A stretch of 64,000 nucleotides of DNA from Variovorax boronicumulans (GCF_029892485.1 NZ_JARXVG010000007.1:124001-188000), one strand, 5' to 3'. Positions 42,729-51,868 are shown, numbered from the stretch's first letter. Notes: a model not told the origin generated them from the sequence alone. Numbers and translations: made by a program.

Positions 42729-44626
42729 GCTCGCCATCCAACAACATCGCCGCCACCGCGCCGCCCGCCGGCAAGCCGCTGGCCACGCCGCGCCAGCTCA
42801 CGCTGGTCTTCGTCGTCGCGCTCGCGCTGGCCTGGGGCTTCCTGCCCGAGTTCACCGTATCGGTGCTCAGCAACATCGGGCTCTATGCGCTGGTCGCCGT
42901 GGGGCTGGTGATGCTGACCGGTGTGGGCGGCATGACCTCTTTCGGCCAGGCCGCGTTCGTCGGCATGGGCGCGTACGCCACGGCGTGGATCTGCACATCG
43001 CCCACCGCCGCCGCATGGATGGGCGGCGCCGTCGGTCCCGCGCTGCTGCCATGGGCCGGCCTCGCACTCGGCCTCGTGTTCACTTTCGCGCTGGCCTGGG
43101 CGCTGGGCGCGGTCACGCTCAAGCTGCAGGGCCACTACCTGCCGCTGTGCACCATCGCCTGGGGCCTGAGCCTCTACTACCTGTTCGGCAACATGGAGTT
43201 CCTGGGCGGGCAGACGGGCATCACCGGCGTGCCACCGCTCGTGGTCGCAGGCGTGTCGCTCGCCACGCCGCGCGCGCTGGGTGTGGTGATCTGGGGCGTG
43301 CTGCTGCTCGCGCTGTGGGCGATGCACAACCTGCTCGACTCGCGCGAAGGCCGCGCCATCCGCGCCCTCAAGGGCGGGCGGCTGATGGCCGAATCGATGG
43401 GCGTCGATACGGCGCGCCACCGCATCAAGCTCTTCGTGCTGGCCGCGCTGCTCGCGGCGGTGTCGGGCTGGCTCTATGCGCACCTGCAGCGCTTCGTGAA
43501 CCCGACGCCCTTCAACCTGAACATCGGCATCGAGCTGCTGTTCATGGCGGTGGTCGGCGGCGCAGGGCATCTGTGGGGCGCGGTGCTCGGCGCGGCGCTG
43601 ATCACGCTGCTGAAGGAAAAGCTGCAGGACGTGCTGCCCGCGCTGCTGGGCACCAGCGGCAACTTCGAAGTGATCGTGTTCGGCCTGCTGATGCTCTTCG
43701 TGCTGCAGCGCTTTTCGGACGGGCTCTGGCCCACGCTGGCGCGGCTCGCAAGCCGCTGGGTGCGCGACGATGTACGCAAGGCTGTGCCAGCCGCTTCGAA
43801 GGTCGCCACCGTGCAGCTCGCACAACGCACCCTTCCGGCATCCGGCGAACTGCTGCTCGAGGCCAGCGACGTGAGCAAGCGCTTTGGCGGCCTCGTCGCC
43901 AACAACGCGATCTCGATGACGCTGAAGGCCGGCGAGATCCATGCGCTGATCGGTCCGAACGGGGCAGGAAAGAGCACCTTCTTCAACATGATCTCGGGTG
44001 TGGACGATCCGAGCTCGGGCGTCGTGCGGCTCTCCGGCCAGTCGATGGCGACCAAGCCCTCGCGCGCCTTCGCCGCGCTGGGCCTGGGCCGCACCTTCCA
44101 GCACGTGCGCTTGCTCGGCCAGCGCAGCGTGGTCGAAAACGTCGCGCTCGGCGCCCACCTGCGTGCGAAGCGCGGCTGGCTCGCCGCGATGCTGCGGCTG
44201 GACCGCGCCGAAGAAGCCGCGCTGATGGCCGAGGCCCGCCGACAGATCGAACGCTGCGGCCTGGGCGCGCATGCCGACACGCCGGCCGCATCGCTCTCGC
44301 TCGGCCAGCAGCGCGTGGTGGAAATCGCGCGCGCCCTCGCCGGCCAGCCTTCGGTGCTGCTGCTCGACGAACCCGCCGCGGGCCTGCGCCACCTGGAAAA
44401 GCGCGCGCTTTCCGTGCTGCTGAGCCAGCTGCGCGCCGAAGGCCTCGGCATCCTCGTGGTGGAACACGACATGGAATTCGTGATGAACCTGGCCGACCGC
44501 ATCACGGTGCTCGAATTCGGCACCGTCATCGCCACCGGCACGCCCGCTGAAGTGCAGGCCAATCCGCGCGTGCTGGAGGCCTACCTGGGCGGCGCCGACG
44601 ACGAACTGCTGGAAGACGCACGATGA
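42725..44626 (+). CDS. Fused ABC permease-ATPase (LivM-LivG)
   Basis: A 633-residue fusion. Residues about 1-340 are a LivM-type permease (GVGGMTSFGQAAFVGMGAYA, GHYLPLCTIAWGL, RAIKG-type loop RAIRALKGGRLMAESMGV, FMAVVGGAGHLWGAVLG); after a short linker (about 345-375) residues to the end are a LivG-type ATPase. In the ATPase Walker A is GPNGAGKS (410-417), the signature is LSLGQQRVVEIARAL near 524, and Walker B is LLLDEPAAGL near 545. There is no frameshift or internal stop, and the second domain has no start of its own, so it is a true single polypeptide. Fused pairs of this type occur in some proteobacterial aromatic-acid importers. Confidence 0.93.
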   Translation: MSSPSNNIAATAPPAGKPLATPRQLTLVFVVALALAWGFLPEFTVSVLSNIGLYALVAVGLVMLTGVGGMTSFGQAAFVGMGAYATAWICTSPTAAAWMGGAVGPALLPWAGLALGLVFTFALAWALGAVTLKLQGHYLPLCTIAWGLSLYYLFGNMEFLGGQTGITGVPPLVVAGVSLATPRALGVVIWGVLLLALWAMHNLLDSREGRAIRALKGGRLMAESMGVDTARHRIKLFVLAALLAAVSGWLYAHLQRFVNPTPFNLNIGIELLFMAVVGGAGHLWGAVLGAALITLLKEKLQDVLPALLGTSGNFEVIVFGLLMLFVLQRFSDGLWPTLARLASRWVRDDVRKAVPAASKVATVQLAQRTLPASGELLLEASDVSKRFGGLVANNAISMTLKAGEIHALIGPNGAGKSTFFNMISGVDDPSSGVVRLSGQSMATKPSRAFAALGLGRTFQHVRLLGQRSVVENVALGAHLRAKRGWLAAMLRLDRAEEAALMAEARRQIERCGLGAHADTPAASLSLGQQRVVEIARALAGQPSVLLLDEPAAGLRHLEKRALSVLLSQLRAEGLGILVVEHDMEFVMNLADRITVLEFGTVIATGTPAEVQANPRVLEAYLGGADDELLEDAR

Positions 44627-45354
44627 GCCACCCCCTGCTTCAACTCGAGGACTTCTGCGTCGCCTACCGCACCGTGGAAGCGGTGCACAGCGTGCGCCTG
44701 CAAGTGAACGAAGGCGAGATCGTCACCGTCATCGGCCCCAACGGTGCGGGCAAGACCACGCTGCTGTGCGCGGCGATGGGGCTCCTGCCTTCCACCGGCG
44801 CACTCACGCTCTCGGGCGAGCGCATCGCGCGCCCCGGCGTGGAGACCATGGTGGCGCGCGGCGTGGCGCTGGTGCCCGAACGGCGCGAGCTCTTCGGCGA
44901 GATGTCGGTCGAAGACAACCTGCTGCTCGGCGGCTTCTACCAGTGGCGCAAGGGCAAGCGCGACCAGCGCGCGCGCATGGAGGAAGTGTTCGAGATCTTC
45001 CCGCGCCTGCGCGAGCGCAAGCCCCAGATGGCCTCCACGCTCTCGGGCGGCGAGCGACAGATGCTGGCCATCGGCCGCGCGTTGATGGCGCGGCCGCGCC
45101 TCCTGATGCTCGACGAACCCTCGCTCGGCCTGGCGCCGCTGGTGGTGCGCGAGGTGCTGCGCGTGGTGTCGCAACTGCGCAGCCATGGCGTGTCGGTGCT
45201 GCTGGTGGAGCAGAACGCGCGCGCGGCGCTGCAGGTGGCCGACCGGGCGTATGTGCTGGAGATGGGCGACGTGGCGCTCGAAGGCAACGCGCGCGATCTG
45301 CTGCATGACCAAAGAATCATCGATACCTATCTGGGCATCGGCAACAAGCACTGA
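44623..45354 (+). CDS. Branched-chain-type ABC transporter ATP-binding protein (LivF-like)
   Basis: A 243-residue ATPase. Walker A is GPNGAGKTTLL, the signature LSGGERQMLAIGRALMARP, Walker B LLMLDEPSLGLAPLVV and the switch region VLLVEQNARAALQVADRAYVLE, which together are diagnostic of LivF. It overlaps the preceding fusion gene by 4 bases and completes the importer: binding protein, LivH, LivM-LivG, LivF. Confidence 0.93.
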   Translation: MSHPLLQLEDFCVAYRTVEAVHSVRLQVNEGEIVTVIGPNGAGKTTLLCAAMGLLPSTGALTLSGERIARPGVETMVARGVALVPERRELFGEMSVEDNLLLGGFYQWRKGKRDQRARMEEVFEIFPRLRERKPQMASTLSGGERQMLAIGRALMARPRLLMLDEPSLGLAPLVVREVLRVVSQLRSHGVSVLLVEQNARAALQVADRAYVLEMGDVALEGNARDLLHDQRIIDTYLGIGNKH

Positions 45355-45369
45355 CCGGCGCCTGCATTT

Positions 45370-45485
45370 CTCCCTCCCCTTCCGGGGGAGGGTCGGGGTG
45401 GGGGCACGACGGCTTTTGACAAAGCACCGCGCCGAACGAAGGCCGCTTGCCCCCATCCCAGCCTTCCCCCGGAAGGGGAAGGAGC
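45370..45485. repeat. REP-like palindromic element (copy 3)
   Basis: Same element type and orientation as 41513-41624, with CTTCCGGGGGAG and CCCCCGGAAGGGGAAGG ends and the shared spacer GCACCGCGCCGAACGA. It separates livF from paaZ and is followed by the paaZ ribosome-binding site. Confidence 0.85.
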
Positions 45486-45516
45486 CATACCAGGACACCG
45501 ACGAAAGGACATCACC

Positions 45517-47571
45517 ATGACCACCACCCTCCAAAGCTACATCGCCGGCCGCTGGATCGGCCAGGATGCCGCGCAGCAATTGCGCAGCGCCATCAACGGC
45601 AAGCCCGTGGCCAGCACCCATGCCGAGGCCATCGACTTCGCCGAAGCGCTGAACCACGCGCGCCGCGTCGGCATCCCCGCGCTCATGAAGCTCGACTTCC
45701 AGCAACGCGCGGAGCGCCTGAAGGCGCTGGCCAAGTACCTCGCCACGAACAAGGAAACGCTCTACGCGATCTCGGCCCACACGGGCGCCACGCGTGCCGA
45801 CAGCTGGATCGACATCGAAGGCGGCGCCGGCACGCTGAGCGCCTATGCCGGCATCGGCTCCAACGAGCTGCCCTCGGGCAACCTGGTGCACGAAGGCCCG
45901 GCCTTCCCGCTCGGCAAGAAGGGCGGCTTTGCGGGCACGCACATCCTGGTGCCGCGCGGCGGCGTGGCGGTGCACATCAATGCCTTCAACTTTCCGGTGT
46001 GGGGCCTGCTGGAGAAATTCGCGCCCAGCTTCCTCGCGGGCATGCCGTGCATCGGCAAGCCGGCCTCGGCCACCAGCTATCTCACCGAGGCCGCCGTGCG
46101 GCTCATCGTGCAGTCGGGCATCCTGCCCGAGGGCAGCCTGCAGCTGGTGATCGGCGGCACGGGCGACCTGCTCGATCGGCTCGAGGGCCCCGATGTCGTG
46201 ACCTTCACCGGCTCGGCCGACACCGCGGCCAGGCTGCGCGTGCATCCGAACATCGTGCGCCAGTCGATCCCGTTCAACGCCGAGGCCGACTCGCTCAACT
46301 GCGCGATCCTCGCGCCCGACGTGATGCCCGACGACGAGGAGTTCGATCTCTTCGTGAAGGAAGTGGCGCGCGAGATGACGACCAAGGCCGGCCAGAAGTG
46401 CACCGCCATCCGCCGCGCGATCGTGCCGCGCCAGCACCTCGATGCGGTGGCCGAGCGCCTGCGCGCGCGGCTCGCGAAAACGGTCATCGGCGATCCGTCG
46501 CGCGAAGAGGTGCGCATGGGCGCCCTCGCCTCGCACGCGCAAAAGGCCGACGTGGCCGAGCGCGTGGCCACGCTGCTGCAGGGTGCCGAGCTGGTCTACG
46601 GCGAACGCGACGGCTTCTCGCCCGTGGGCGATGGCGTGAGCGACGGCGCCTTCTTCGCACCCACGCTGCTGTTGAGCCGCAAGCCGCTCGAACACGATGC
46701 GGCGCACGATGTCGAGGCCTTCGGCCCCGTCAGCACGCTGATGCCCTATGACGGCATCGACGAAGCCCTCGCGCTCGCCGCGCGCGGCCGCGGCAGCCTT
46801 GTCGGCACGCTGGTCACGCGCGATCCGGCCATCGCGGCCAAGGCCATTCCGGTCGCTGCCGCATGGCACGGCCGCCTGCTGGTGCTCGACCGCGAAGCCG
46901 CCGTCGAATCGACCGGCCACGGCTCGCCGCTGCCGCAACTCAAGCACGGCGGCCCCGGCCGCGCGGGCGGTGGCGAAGAACTGGGTGGCCTGCGCGCCGT
47001 GAAGCACTACCTGCAGCGCGCCGCAGTGCAGGGCTCGCCGACGATGCTGGCCGCGATCACCGGCGAGCATGTGCGCGGCGCGGCTGTGCGCGAGAGCGAG
47101 GTGCATCCGTTCCGCCGCTACTTCGAGGAGTTGCAGATCGGCGACTCGCTGCTCACCCACCGACGCACCGTCGGCGAGGCCGACATCGTGGCCTTCGGCG
47201 GCATCTCGGGCGACTATTTCTACATGCACTTCGACGAGGTCGCAGCGAAGGAATCGCCCTTCGGCAAGCGCATCGCGCACGGCTATTTCGTGCTGTCGGC
47301 GGCGGCGGGCCTGTTCGTCTCTCCCGCGCCGGGCCCGGTGCTTGCCAACTACGGCCTGGACACGCTGCGCTTCGTCAAGCCCGTGGGCATCGGCGACACC
47401 ATCCGCGCGCGCCTGACCTGCAAGCGCAAGATCGACCGTAACAAGAAGGACGCGAGCGGCCAGGGCCAGGGCGTGGTGGCCTGGGATGTGGAGGTGACGA
47501 ACCAGGATGGCGACGTGGTCGCGAGCTACGATATCCTGACCCTCGTCTCCAAGAAACCGGAAACCACCTGA
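45517..47571 (+). CDS. paaZ: Bifunctional oxepin-CoA hydrolase / semialdehyde dehydrogenase
   Basis: A 684-residue two-domain enzyme. The N-terminal aldehyde dehydrogenase (residues 1-520) has its catalytic Cys295 (GQKCTAIRR) and Glu256 (FNAEADS), the same numbers as in E. coli PaaZ. The C-terminal MaoC-type hotdog hydratase (about 545-684) has D566 and H571 in ISGDYFYMHFDE. It hydrolyses the oxepin-CoA ring and oxidises the resulting aldehyde with NADP+. A GAAAGGAC ribosome-binding site precedes the ATG. The stop shares one base with the next gene's start (TGATG). Confidence 0.96.
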   Translation: MTTTLQSYIAGRWIGQDAAQQLRSAINGKPVASTHAEAIDFAEALNHARRVGIPALMKLDFQQRAERLKALAKYLATNKETLYAISAHTGATRADSWIDIEGGAGTLSAYAGIGSNELPSGNLVHEGPAFPLGKKGGFAGTHILVPRGGVAVHINAFNFPVWGLLEKFAPSFLAGMPCIGKPASATSYLTEAAVRLIVQSGILPEGSLQLVIGGTGDLLDRLEGPDVVTFTGSADTAARLRVHPNIVRQSIPFNAEADSLNCAILAPDVMPDDEEFDLFVKEVAREMTTKAGQKCTAIRRAIVPRQHLDAVAERLRARLAKTVIGDPSREEVRMGALASHAQKADVAERVATLLQGAELVYGERDGFSPVGDGVSDGAFFAPTLLLSRKPLEHDAAHDVEAFGPVSTLMPYDGIDEALALAARGRGSLVGTLVTRDPAIAAKAIPVAAAWHGRLLVLDREAAVESTGHGSPLPQLKHGGPGRAGGGEELGGLRAVKHYLQRAAVQGSPTMLAAITGEHVRGAAVRESEVHPFRRYFEELQIGDSLLTHRRTVGEADIVAFGGISGDYFYMHFDEVAAKESPFGKRIAHGYFVLSAAAGLFVSPAPGPVLANYGLDTLRFVKPVGIGDTIRARLTCKRKIDRNKKDASGQGQGVVAWDVEVTNQDGDVVASYDILTLVSKKPETT

Positions 47572-48329
47572 TGTTCGATCTCACTGGAAAAGTCGCGCTC
47601 GTCACCGGCGGCAATGGCGGCATCGGCCTCGGCATGGCCGAGGGCCTCGCGAAGGCCGGCGCGCGCGTCATCGTCGCGGCACGCAATGCACAGAAGTCGG
47701 CCGCCGCGGTCGAGGCGCTCAAGGCGCTGGGCAGCGACAGCTTCGCGCTCGCACTCGACGTGACCGACGAGGCCTCGGTGCAGAAGGCCTTCGACGACGT
47801 GGCCGCGCGCTGCGGCCGGCTCGACATCCTCGTGAACAACGCCGGCACCACGGTGCGCAAGCCCGTCGACCAGCTCGCGCTCGCCGAATGGCACCAGGTG
47901 ATGAACACCAACCTCACGAGCGCGTTCCTCTGCAGCCGCGCCGCGCACCCGCACCTTCAGCGCGCGGGCGGCGGCAAGATCATCAACATCGGCTCGATGA
48001 TGTCGATCTTCGGTGCACCCTATGCGCCGGCCTATGCCGCCAGCAAGGCGGGCATCGTGCAACTCACCAAGTCGACCGCGCTCTCCTGGGCGGCCGACAA
48101 CATCCAGGTCAACGCGATCCTGCCCGGCTGGTTCGAGACCGAGCTCACCGATGGCGCCCGCAGCCAGATCCCGGGCCTGTACGACCGCGTGGTGGCCCGC
48201 GCCGCCGCCGGCCGCTGGGGCCAGCCGGCCGACATCGCCGGCACGGCGGTGTTTCTCGCGAGCGCCGCCTCCGACTACGTGACAGGCACGGCCATTCCGG
48301 TGGACGGCGGGTTTTCTATCTCTGGCTGA
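47571..48329 (+). CDS. SDR family oxidoreductase coupled to paaZ
   Basis: A 252-residue classical short-chain dehydrogenase with the full set of motifs: GGNGGIGLGMAEG, NNAG (LVNNAGTTV), catalytic serine in NIGSMM, YAASK with the Tyr and Lys, and the C-terminal GTAIPVDGGFS. It resembles 3-oxoacyl-ACP reductase and gluconate/KduD-like enzymes. One-base coupling to paaZ puts it in the phenylacetate operon. It may reduce or oxidise a hydroxyacyl-CoA intermediate, which would substitute for PaaH, but nothing in the sequence proves that. Confidence 0.88.
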   Translation: MFDLTGKVALVTGGNGGIGLGMAEGLAKAGARVIVAARNAQKSAAAVEALKALGSDSFALALDVTDEASVQKAFDDVAARCGRLDILVNNAGTTVRKPVDQLALAEWHQVMNTNLTSAFLCSRAAHPHLQRAGGGKIINIGSMMSIFGAPYAPAYAASKAGIVQLTKSTALSWAADNIQVNAILPGWFETELTDGARSQIPGLYDRVVARAAAGRWGQPADIAGTAVFLASAASDYVTGTAIPVDGGFSISG

Positions 48330-48359
48330 AGACGGGCGGCCCGTGTACATTCGGCCGCC

Positions 48360-48920
48360 ATGCTCTTCTGGTTCCAGATCTTCCTTTTCGTCGCAGGCAC
48401 GGCCGCGCTGCTTTACGTTTCGCGCGGGCCGCTGAGCCAGCCCGGCTCGCACGGCTTCTACCGCTTCTTCGCGTGGGAATGCATGCTGGTGCTGATCGTT
48501 GTGAACCTGCCGGTGTGGCACATCGATCCGTTCTCGGCGAAGCAGATCCTCTCGTGCATCTTCCTGGCGCTCTCGATCTGGCTGCCGATCCACGCGGTGC
48601 GGCTGCTCAAGGCGCAGGGCAGGCCCAGCGATGCGCGCAATGACGACCCGGCCCTCTACGGTTTCGAGAAGACCTCCTCGCTCGTGACCTCGGGCGCCTT
48701 CCGCTACATCCGCCACCCGATGTACACCGCGCTCATGCTGCTGGCCTGGGGCGCCTTTCTCAAGCAGTTCACCTGGCTCACGCTGGCGCTGGTGCTGGCG
48801 GCCACGCTGCTGCTGGTGCTGACGGCGCTCAGCGACGAGAAGGAATGCATCGCGCATTTCGGCGACACCTACCGCGACTACATGCGGCGCACGCGGCGCT
48901 TCATTCCTTTCGTGCTGTAG
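48360..48920 (+). CDS. Isoprenylcysteine carboxyl methyltransferase-like membrane protein
   Basis: A 186-residue protein with about five hydrophobic spans and the methyltransferase signature GAFRYIRHPMYTALMLLAWG, followed by DEKECIAHFGDTYRDYMRRTRRFIP. It belongs to the ICMT/PEMT-like family, small integral membrane enzymes that methylate lipids or prenyl groups using SAM. It begins 30 bases after the SDR gene; a GGCGGCC/GGCCGCC dyad straddles the gap but has no T tract. Its link to the paa operon is uncertain. Confidence 0.82.
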   Translation: MLFWFQIFLFVAGTAALLYVSRGPLSQPGSHGFYRFFAWECMLVLIVVNLPVWHIDPFSAKQILSCIFLALSIWLPIHAVRLLKAQGRPSDARNDDPALYGFEKTSSLVTSGAFRYIRHPMYTALMLLAWGAFLKQFTWLTLALVLAATLLLVLTALSDEKECIAHFGDTYRDYMRRTRRFIPFVL

Positions 48921-48973
48921 TTCGCTGTTCTTCGCGGGCCGTGGGGCCGCCGCCGCTGTGCGAAGGACGGGCC

Positions 48974-49582
48974 TCAGCGCTTCACCGGCACCAGCGGCCG
49001 CGCATCCACCGCCTCCCCATCGACGATGAAGTGCCCGCCCGCCACATGGTGCAGCGTGCGCAGTTCGTCATGGCCGGTGAAGTTCCAGCGTCCGTCGGCG
49101 AACACCCGCGCATCGGCCTGCGCGGCGATCACTTCGCCAAGGAACAGGTCGTAGCGCTCCTGGATCGGCGGCTCAGGCAAGAGGCGGCATTCGAGCCAGG
49201 CCGCACAGCCTTCGAGCAGCGGCGCATCGATCGCGGTGCCGGTGAAAGTCTCGAGGCCATAGGCCGCGAACTTGTCGCGCCCCGAGGTCTCGACGATCTC
49301 GCGGCCCGAGCTGTTGCCCAGGGCCTCGGTCAGGTCGAGTTGCGCGCGCACCGGCACCTGCAGCGCGAAGGTACCCGCGCCTTCGAGCAGCACGCGCGTC
49401 CAGGTGCTCTTGTCGAGCACCACGGCCACCTTGGGCGGATCGAAATCCAGCGGCATCGCCCAGGCGGCGGCCATGATGTTGCGCTGGCTTCCGTGCGAAG
49501 CGCTCACCAGGACGGTCGGGCCGTGGTTGAGCAGGCGGTAGGCCTTGGCGAGCGGAACGGGGCGGCGGTGGGAGGCATTCAT
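48974..49582 (-). CDS. Flavin reductase family protein
   Basis: A 202-residue flavin reductase-like (DIM6/NTAB, FMN-binding split-barrel) protein. Landmarks are LLNHGPTVLVSASHGSQRNIMAAAWAMPLDFDPPKVAVVLDKSTWT, which provides the FMN contacts, and the segment FALQVPVRAQLDLTEALGNSSGRE. It would bind FMN and reduce a flavin or a small molecule, but no monooxygenase partner is adjoining. It is divergent from the SAM-methyltransferase gene, with 85 bases between them. Confidence 0.87.
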   Translation of the reverse strand: MNASHRRPVPLAKAYRLLNHGPTVLVSASHGSQRNIMAAAWAMPLDFDPPKVAVVLDKSTWTRVLLEGAGTFALQVPVRAQLDLTEALGNSSGREIVETSGRDKFAAYGLETFTGTAIDAPLLEGCAAWLECRLLPEPPIQERYDLFLGEVIAAQADARVFADGRWNFTGHDELRTLHHVAGGHFIVDGEAVDARPLVPVKR

Positions 49583-49667
49583 GGCGGTCGTCGGAGAATG
49601 AAGTAGAAACCGGCGGCAAGCGTCGCACAAAGCCCGCCGTCCGTCATCCCCAGCCCGGAGCCGCCCC

Positions 49668-50600
49668 ATGGACTCATCGAAAGCCAGCCACACCGCCCTT
49701 GCCACCTCGCTGATGCGGGCGCTTCACGCGCGCAGCGATCCCGCGCCATTGCTGGACGATCCGTGGGGCGACCGCCTCGTGCCCGAGACCGTGAGGGCCG
49801 CCCTGCGCGAGCGCGCGATGGCGCGGCTGGACCCGGCCTTGCGCGCCACCGCATCGCCCGACAAGGCGCTCGACGCCGCGCTGCGCGCGAACGCGGCGTA
49901 TGCCGATGTCATCCTGCGAAGCCGCTACACGGAGGACATGCTGAAGGCGGCGGTCGAGCGCGGCATCACGCAGTACGTGCTCATCGGCGCGGGCTTCGAC
50001 AGCTTTCTCTGCCGCCGCCCAGCCTGGGCCGAGGGCCTGAAGATCTACGAGGTGGACCACCCCGCAACGCAGCAGTTGAAGCGCCGGCAGTTGCAGCACT
50101 GCGGCATCGCCGAATCCGATGCGGTGCAGTTCGTGGCGGCCGACCTGTCCGAAGAAACGCTGCAGTCGGCGCTGGCGCGATCGTCGTTCCAGCCCACGCA
50201 GCCCACCTTCTTCTCGTGGCTCGGCGTCACGGTGTACCTCACGCGCGAGGCCAACCTCGCGACGCTGCGCGCCATCGCCTCCGTGGCACCGGCTGGGAGC
50301 GAACTGGTCTTTACCTACGTCGATGAAGCGGTGCTGCGGCCGGGACACGCAAACACCGAGGCATTCAACAAGCTGCGCAGCGACGTGTCTTCCGTCGGCG
50401 AGTCCTTCCTTTCGGGCTTCGACCCCGCGACGCTGGGGCCGCTGCTGCTGGAGACCGGGCTTCTGCTGCTGGAAGACCTCGGCGGAAACCAGGCCGTCGC
50501 CCGGTACGACGCCGCGGGTGCCCACGGCCTGCGGTGGGCCGGTGCGGGGCACCTGGCGCACGCATGCGTCGTCAATCCAGAGCAGCGATCTCCTGCGTGA
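49668..50600 (+). CDS. SAM-dependent methyltransferase, leucine carboxyl methyltransferase family
   Basis: A 310-residue methyltransferase of the LCMT/TIGR00027 group. Motif I is YVLIGAGFDSFLCRRP, followed by IYEVDHPATQQLKRRQL; later come FFSWLGVTVYLTREANLATLRAIASVAP and LVFTYVDEAVL. Members methylate carboxylates of small molecules or proteins; the acceptor is not known here. Its last 29 bases overlap the 3' end of the convergent aminotransferase gene. Confidence 0.85.
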   Translation: MDSSKASHTALATSLMRALHARSDPAPLLDDPWGDRLVPETVRAALRERAMARLDPALRATASPDKALDAALRANAAYADVILRSRYTEDMLKAAVERGITQYVLIGAGFDSFLCRRPAWAEGLKIYEVDHPATQQLKRRQLQHCGIAESDAVQFVAADLSEETLQSALARSSFQPTQPTFFSWLGVTVYLTREANLATLRAIASVAPAGSELVFTYVDEAVLRPGHANTEAFNKLRSDVSSVGESFLSGFDPATLGPLLLETGLLLLEDLGGNQAVARYDAAGAHGLRWAGAGHLAHACVVNPEQRSPA

Positions 50601-51864
50601 CCCTGAGGAACTTCGCCACATCGTCCATCGAGTGGCAGTGCAGCGGCGACACGCGCACCGTGCCTTCGAGCCCGAAGGACTCGAGCATCCGCTTCGAATA
50701 GATGCTCGTGGCCACGCGCTCGTACACCGTGACGCCGCGCTTGCCGTACTCGACCACCGCCTGCGTGCAGTCGATGCGGTCGAAGCCGATGCCCAGGATC
50801 AGGTCGCGCTTGGTCAGGTCTTCGTGGTCGAGGAACACTTCGACGCCTCGCATCTCGCGCAGACCGGTCGCGTTGCCGGTGCCGTCGAGCAGCGCGGCCA
50901 GCAGCGCGCGCTCGTGCAGTTCGATGCGCCCGATGCCTTCGACGAACAGCGCGCGGTGTTCCGCCGCATCGGTGAACTGGCCGCCGAGCCAGCAGACGTA
51001 ATCGACGATTTCCGTGAGCGCAGCGAACTGCCACGGCGCGGAGCTGCCCAGGTCCCAGAAGTCCGGCTTCTTGCCCGCGAGCTTGTGGTGCGGCAGCACG
51101 GCCGCGCGGTCGGACACCCACGAGAGCCCCGAGCCGCGGCAGCCGAAGAACTTGTAGGGCGCGAGGTTGATGCCGTCCACCGGCGTCTTCTGCAGGTCGA
51201 TGAGGCCGTGCGGCGCATGCTGCACCGCGTCCACGAGGATGTAGAGGTCGGGCTTGATGGCGCGCGCGCGTCGCACGATCTCGGCCATGTCGAGCTTGGC
51301 GCCCGAGATGTTCGAGGCGTAGATCACGTTGAGCAGGCACGTGTCCTTGTCGACGAGGCGCACGATCTCCTCCACATCGACGCCGCCCGTCACGGGGTTG
51401 CTCTTCGCCACGCGCAGCTCGCGGCCGAGCCGACCGGCGTAGAGGCTCATCGCATCGAAGGCCGAGGGATGCTCCAGCACCGTCGTGACCATGTTCGTGC
51501 CCGGCACGTTCTCGGCCACCGCGCGCACCATGTCGAACATGGCGCCCGAGGCGGTGAGCGAGGCGTAGACGCTCCCGCCTTGCGCGTTGAGGATGGTACG
51601 CAGGTCGTCGGCGGCTTTTGCCTGGATCTGCTGCAGCTCCACCGCGGTCGCGTGGATGCGCTCCGCGTTGTCGGGAATCGCATCGACCTGCGCGAAGCGC
51701 TCGACCGCTGCCTTCAGGCGGAACGAACCTCCGGCGTTGTCGAAGTACAGGCGCTCGCGGCCGCGATGGTCGTGGTCGACGAGCAGGAAGCGCGCCTTCA
51801 CCTCGCGCATCAGCGCATCGGAAAACGCCAGGCCGCGGGGGTGGTTTTCAAGCGTGGTCGCCAT
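50572..51864 (-). CDS. Class V aminotransferase-fold PLP enzyme
   Basis: A 430-residue fold-type I PLP enzyme in the cysteine desulfurase/class V group. It starts YFDNAGGSFRLKAAVERF, includes LEHPSAFDAMSLYAGRLG and NVIYASNISGAKLDMAEI, the PLP-binding Asp in LVDAVQHAPHG, and the Schiff-base lysine in NLAPYKFFGCRGSG. There is no conserved cysteine persulfide loop at the C-terminus, so amino-acid lyase or aminotransferase activity is more likely than desulfuration. Its start is 4 bases after an amino-acid binding-protein gene and the two are surely co-transcribed. Confidence 0.87.
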   Translation of the reverse strand: MATTLENHPRGLAFSDALMREVKARFLLVDHDHRGRERLYFDNAGGSFRLKAAVERFAQVDAIPDNAERIHATAVELQQIQAKAADDLRTILNAQGGSVYASLTASGAMFDMVRAVAENVPGTNMVTTVLEHPSAFDAMSLYAGRLGRELRVAKSNPVTGGVDVEEIVRLVDKDTCLLNVIYASNISGAKLDMAEIVRRARAIKPDLYILVDAVQHAPHGLIDLQKTPVDGINLAPYKFFGCRGSGLSWVSDRAAVLPHHKLAGKKPDFWDLGSSAPWQFAALTEIVDYVCWLGGQFTDAAEHRALFVEGIGRIELHERALLAALLDGTGNATGLREMRGVEVFLDHEDLTKRDLILGIGFDRIDCTQAVVEYGKRGVTVYERVATSIYSKRMLESFGLEGTVRVSPLHCHSMDDVAKFLRVTQEIAALD

Positions 51865-51868
51865 GTGC

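Noticed and set aside
44581..47280. An 899-codon open frame on the minus strand
   Set aside because: It is antisense to livF and paaZ, both of which carry full catalytic motifs.
48329..48360. Terminator after the paaZ-coupled SDR gene
   Set aside because: A GGCGGCC/GGCCGCC dyad is present but has no T tract and overlaps the next start codon region.
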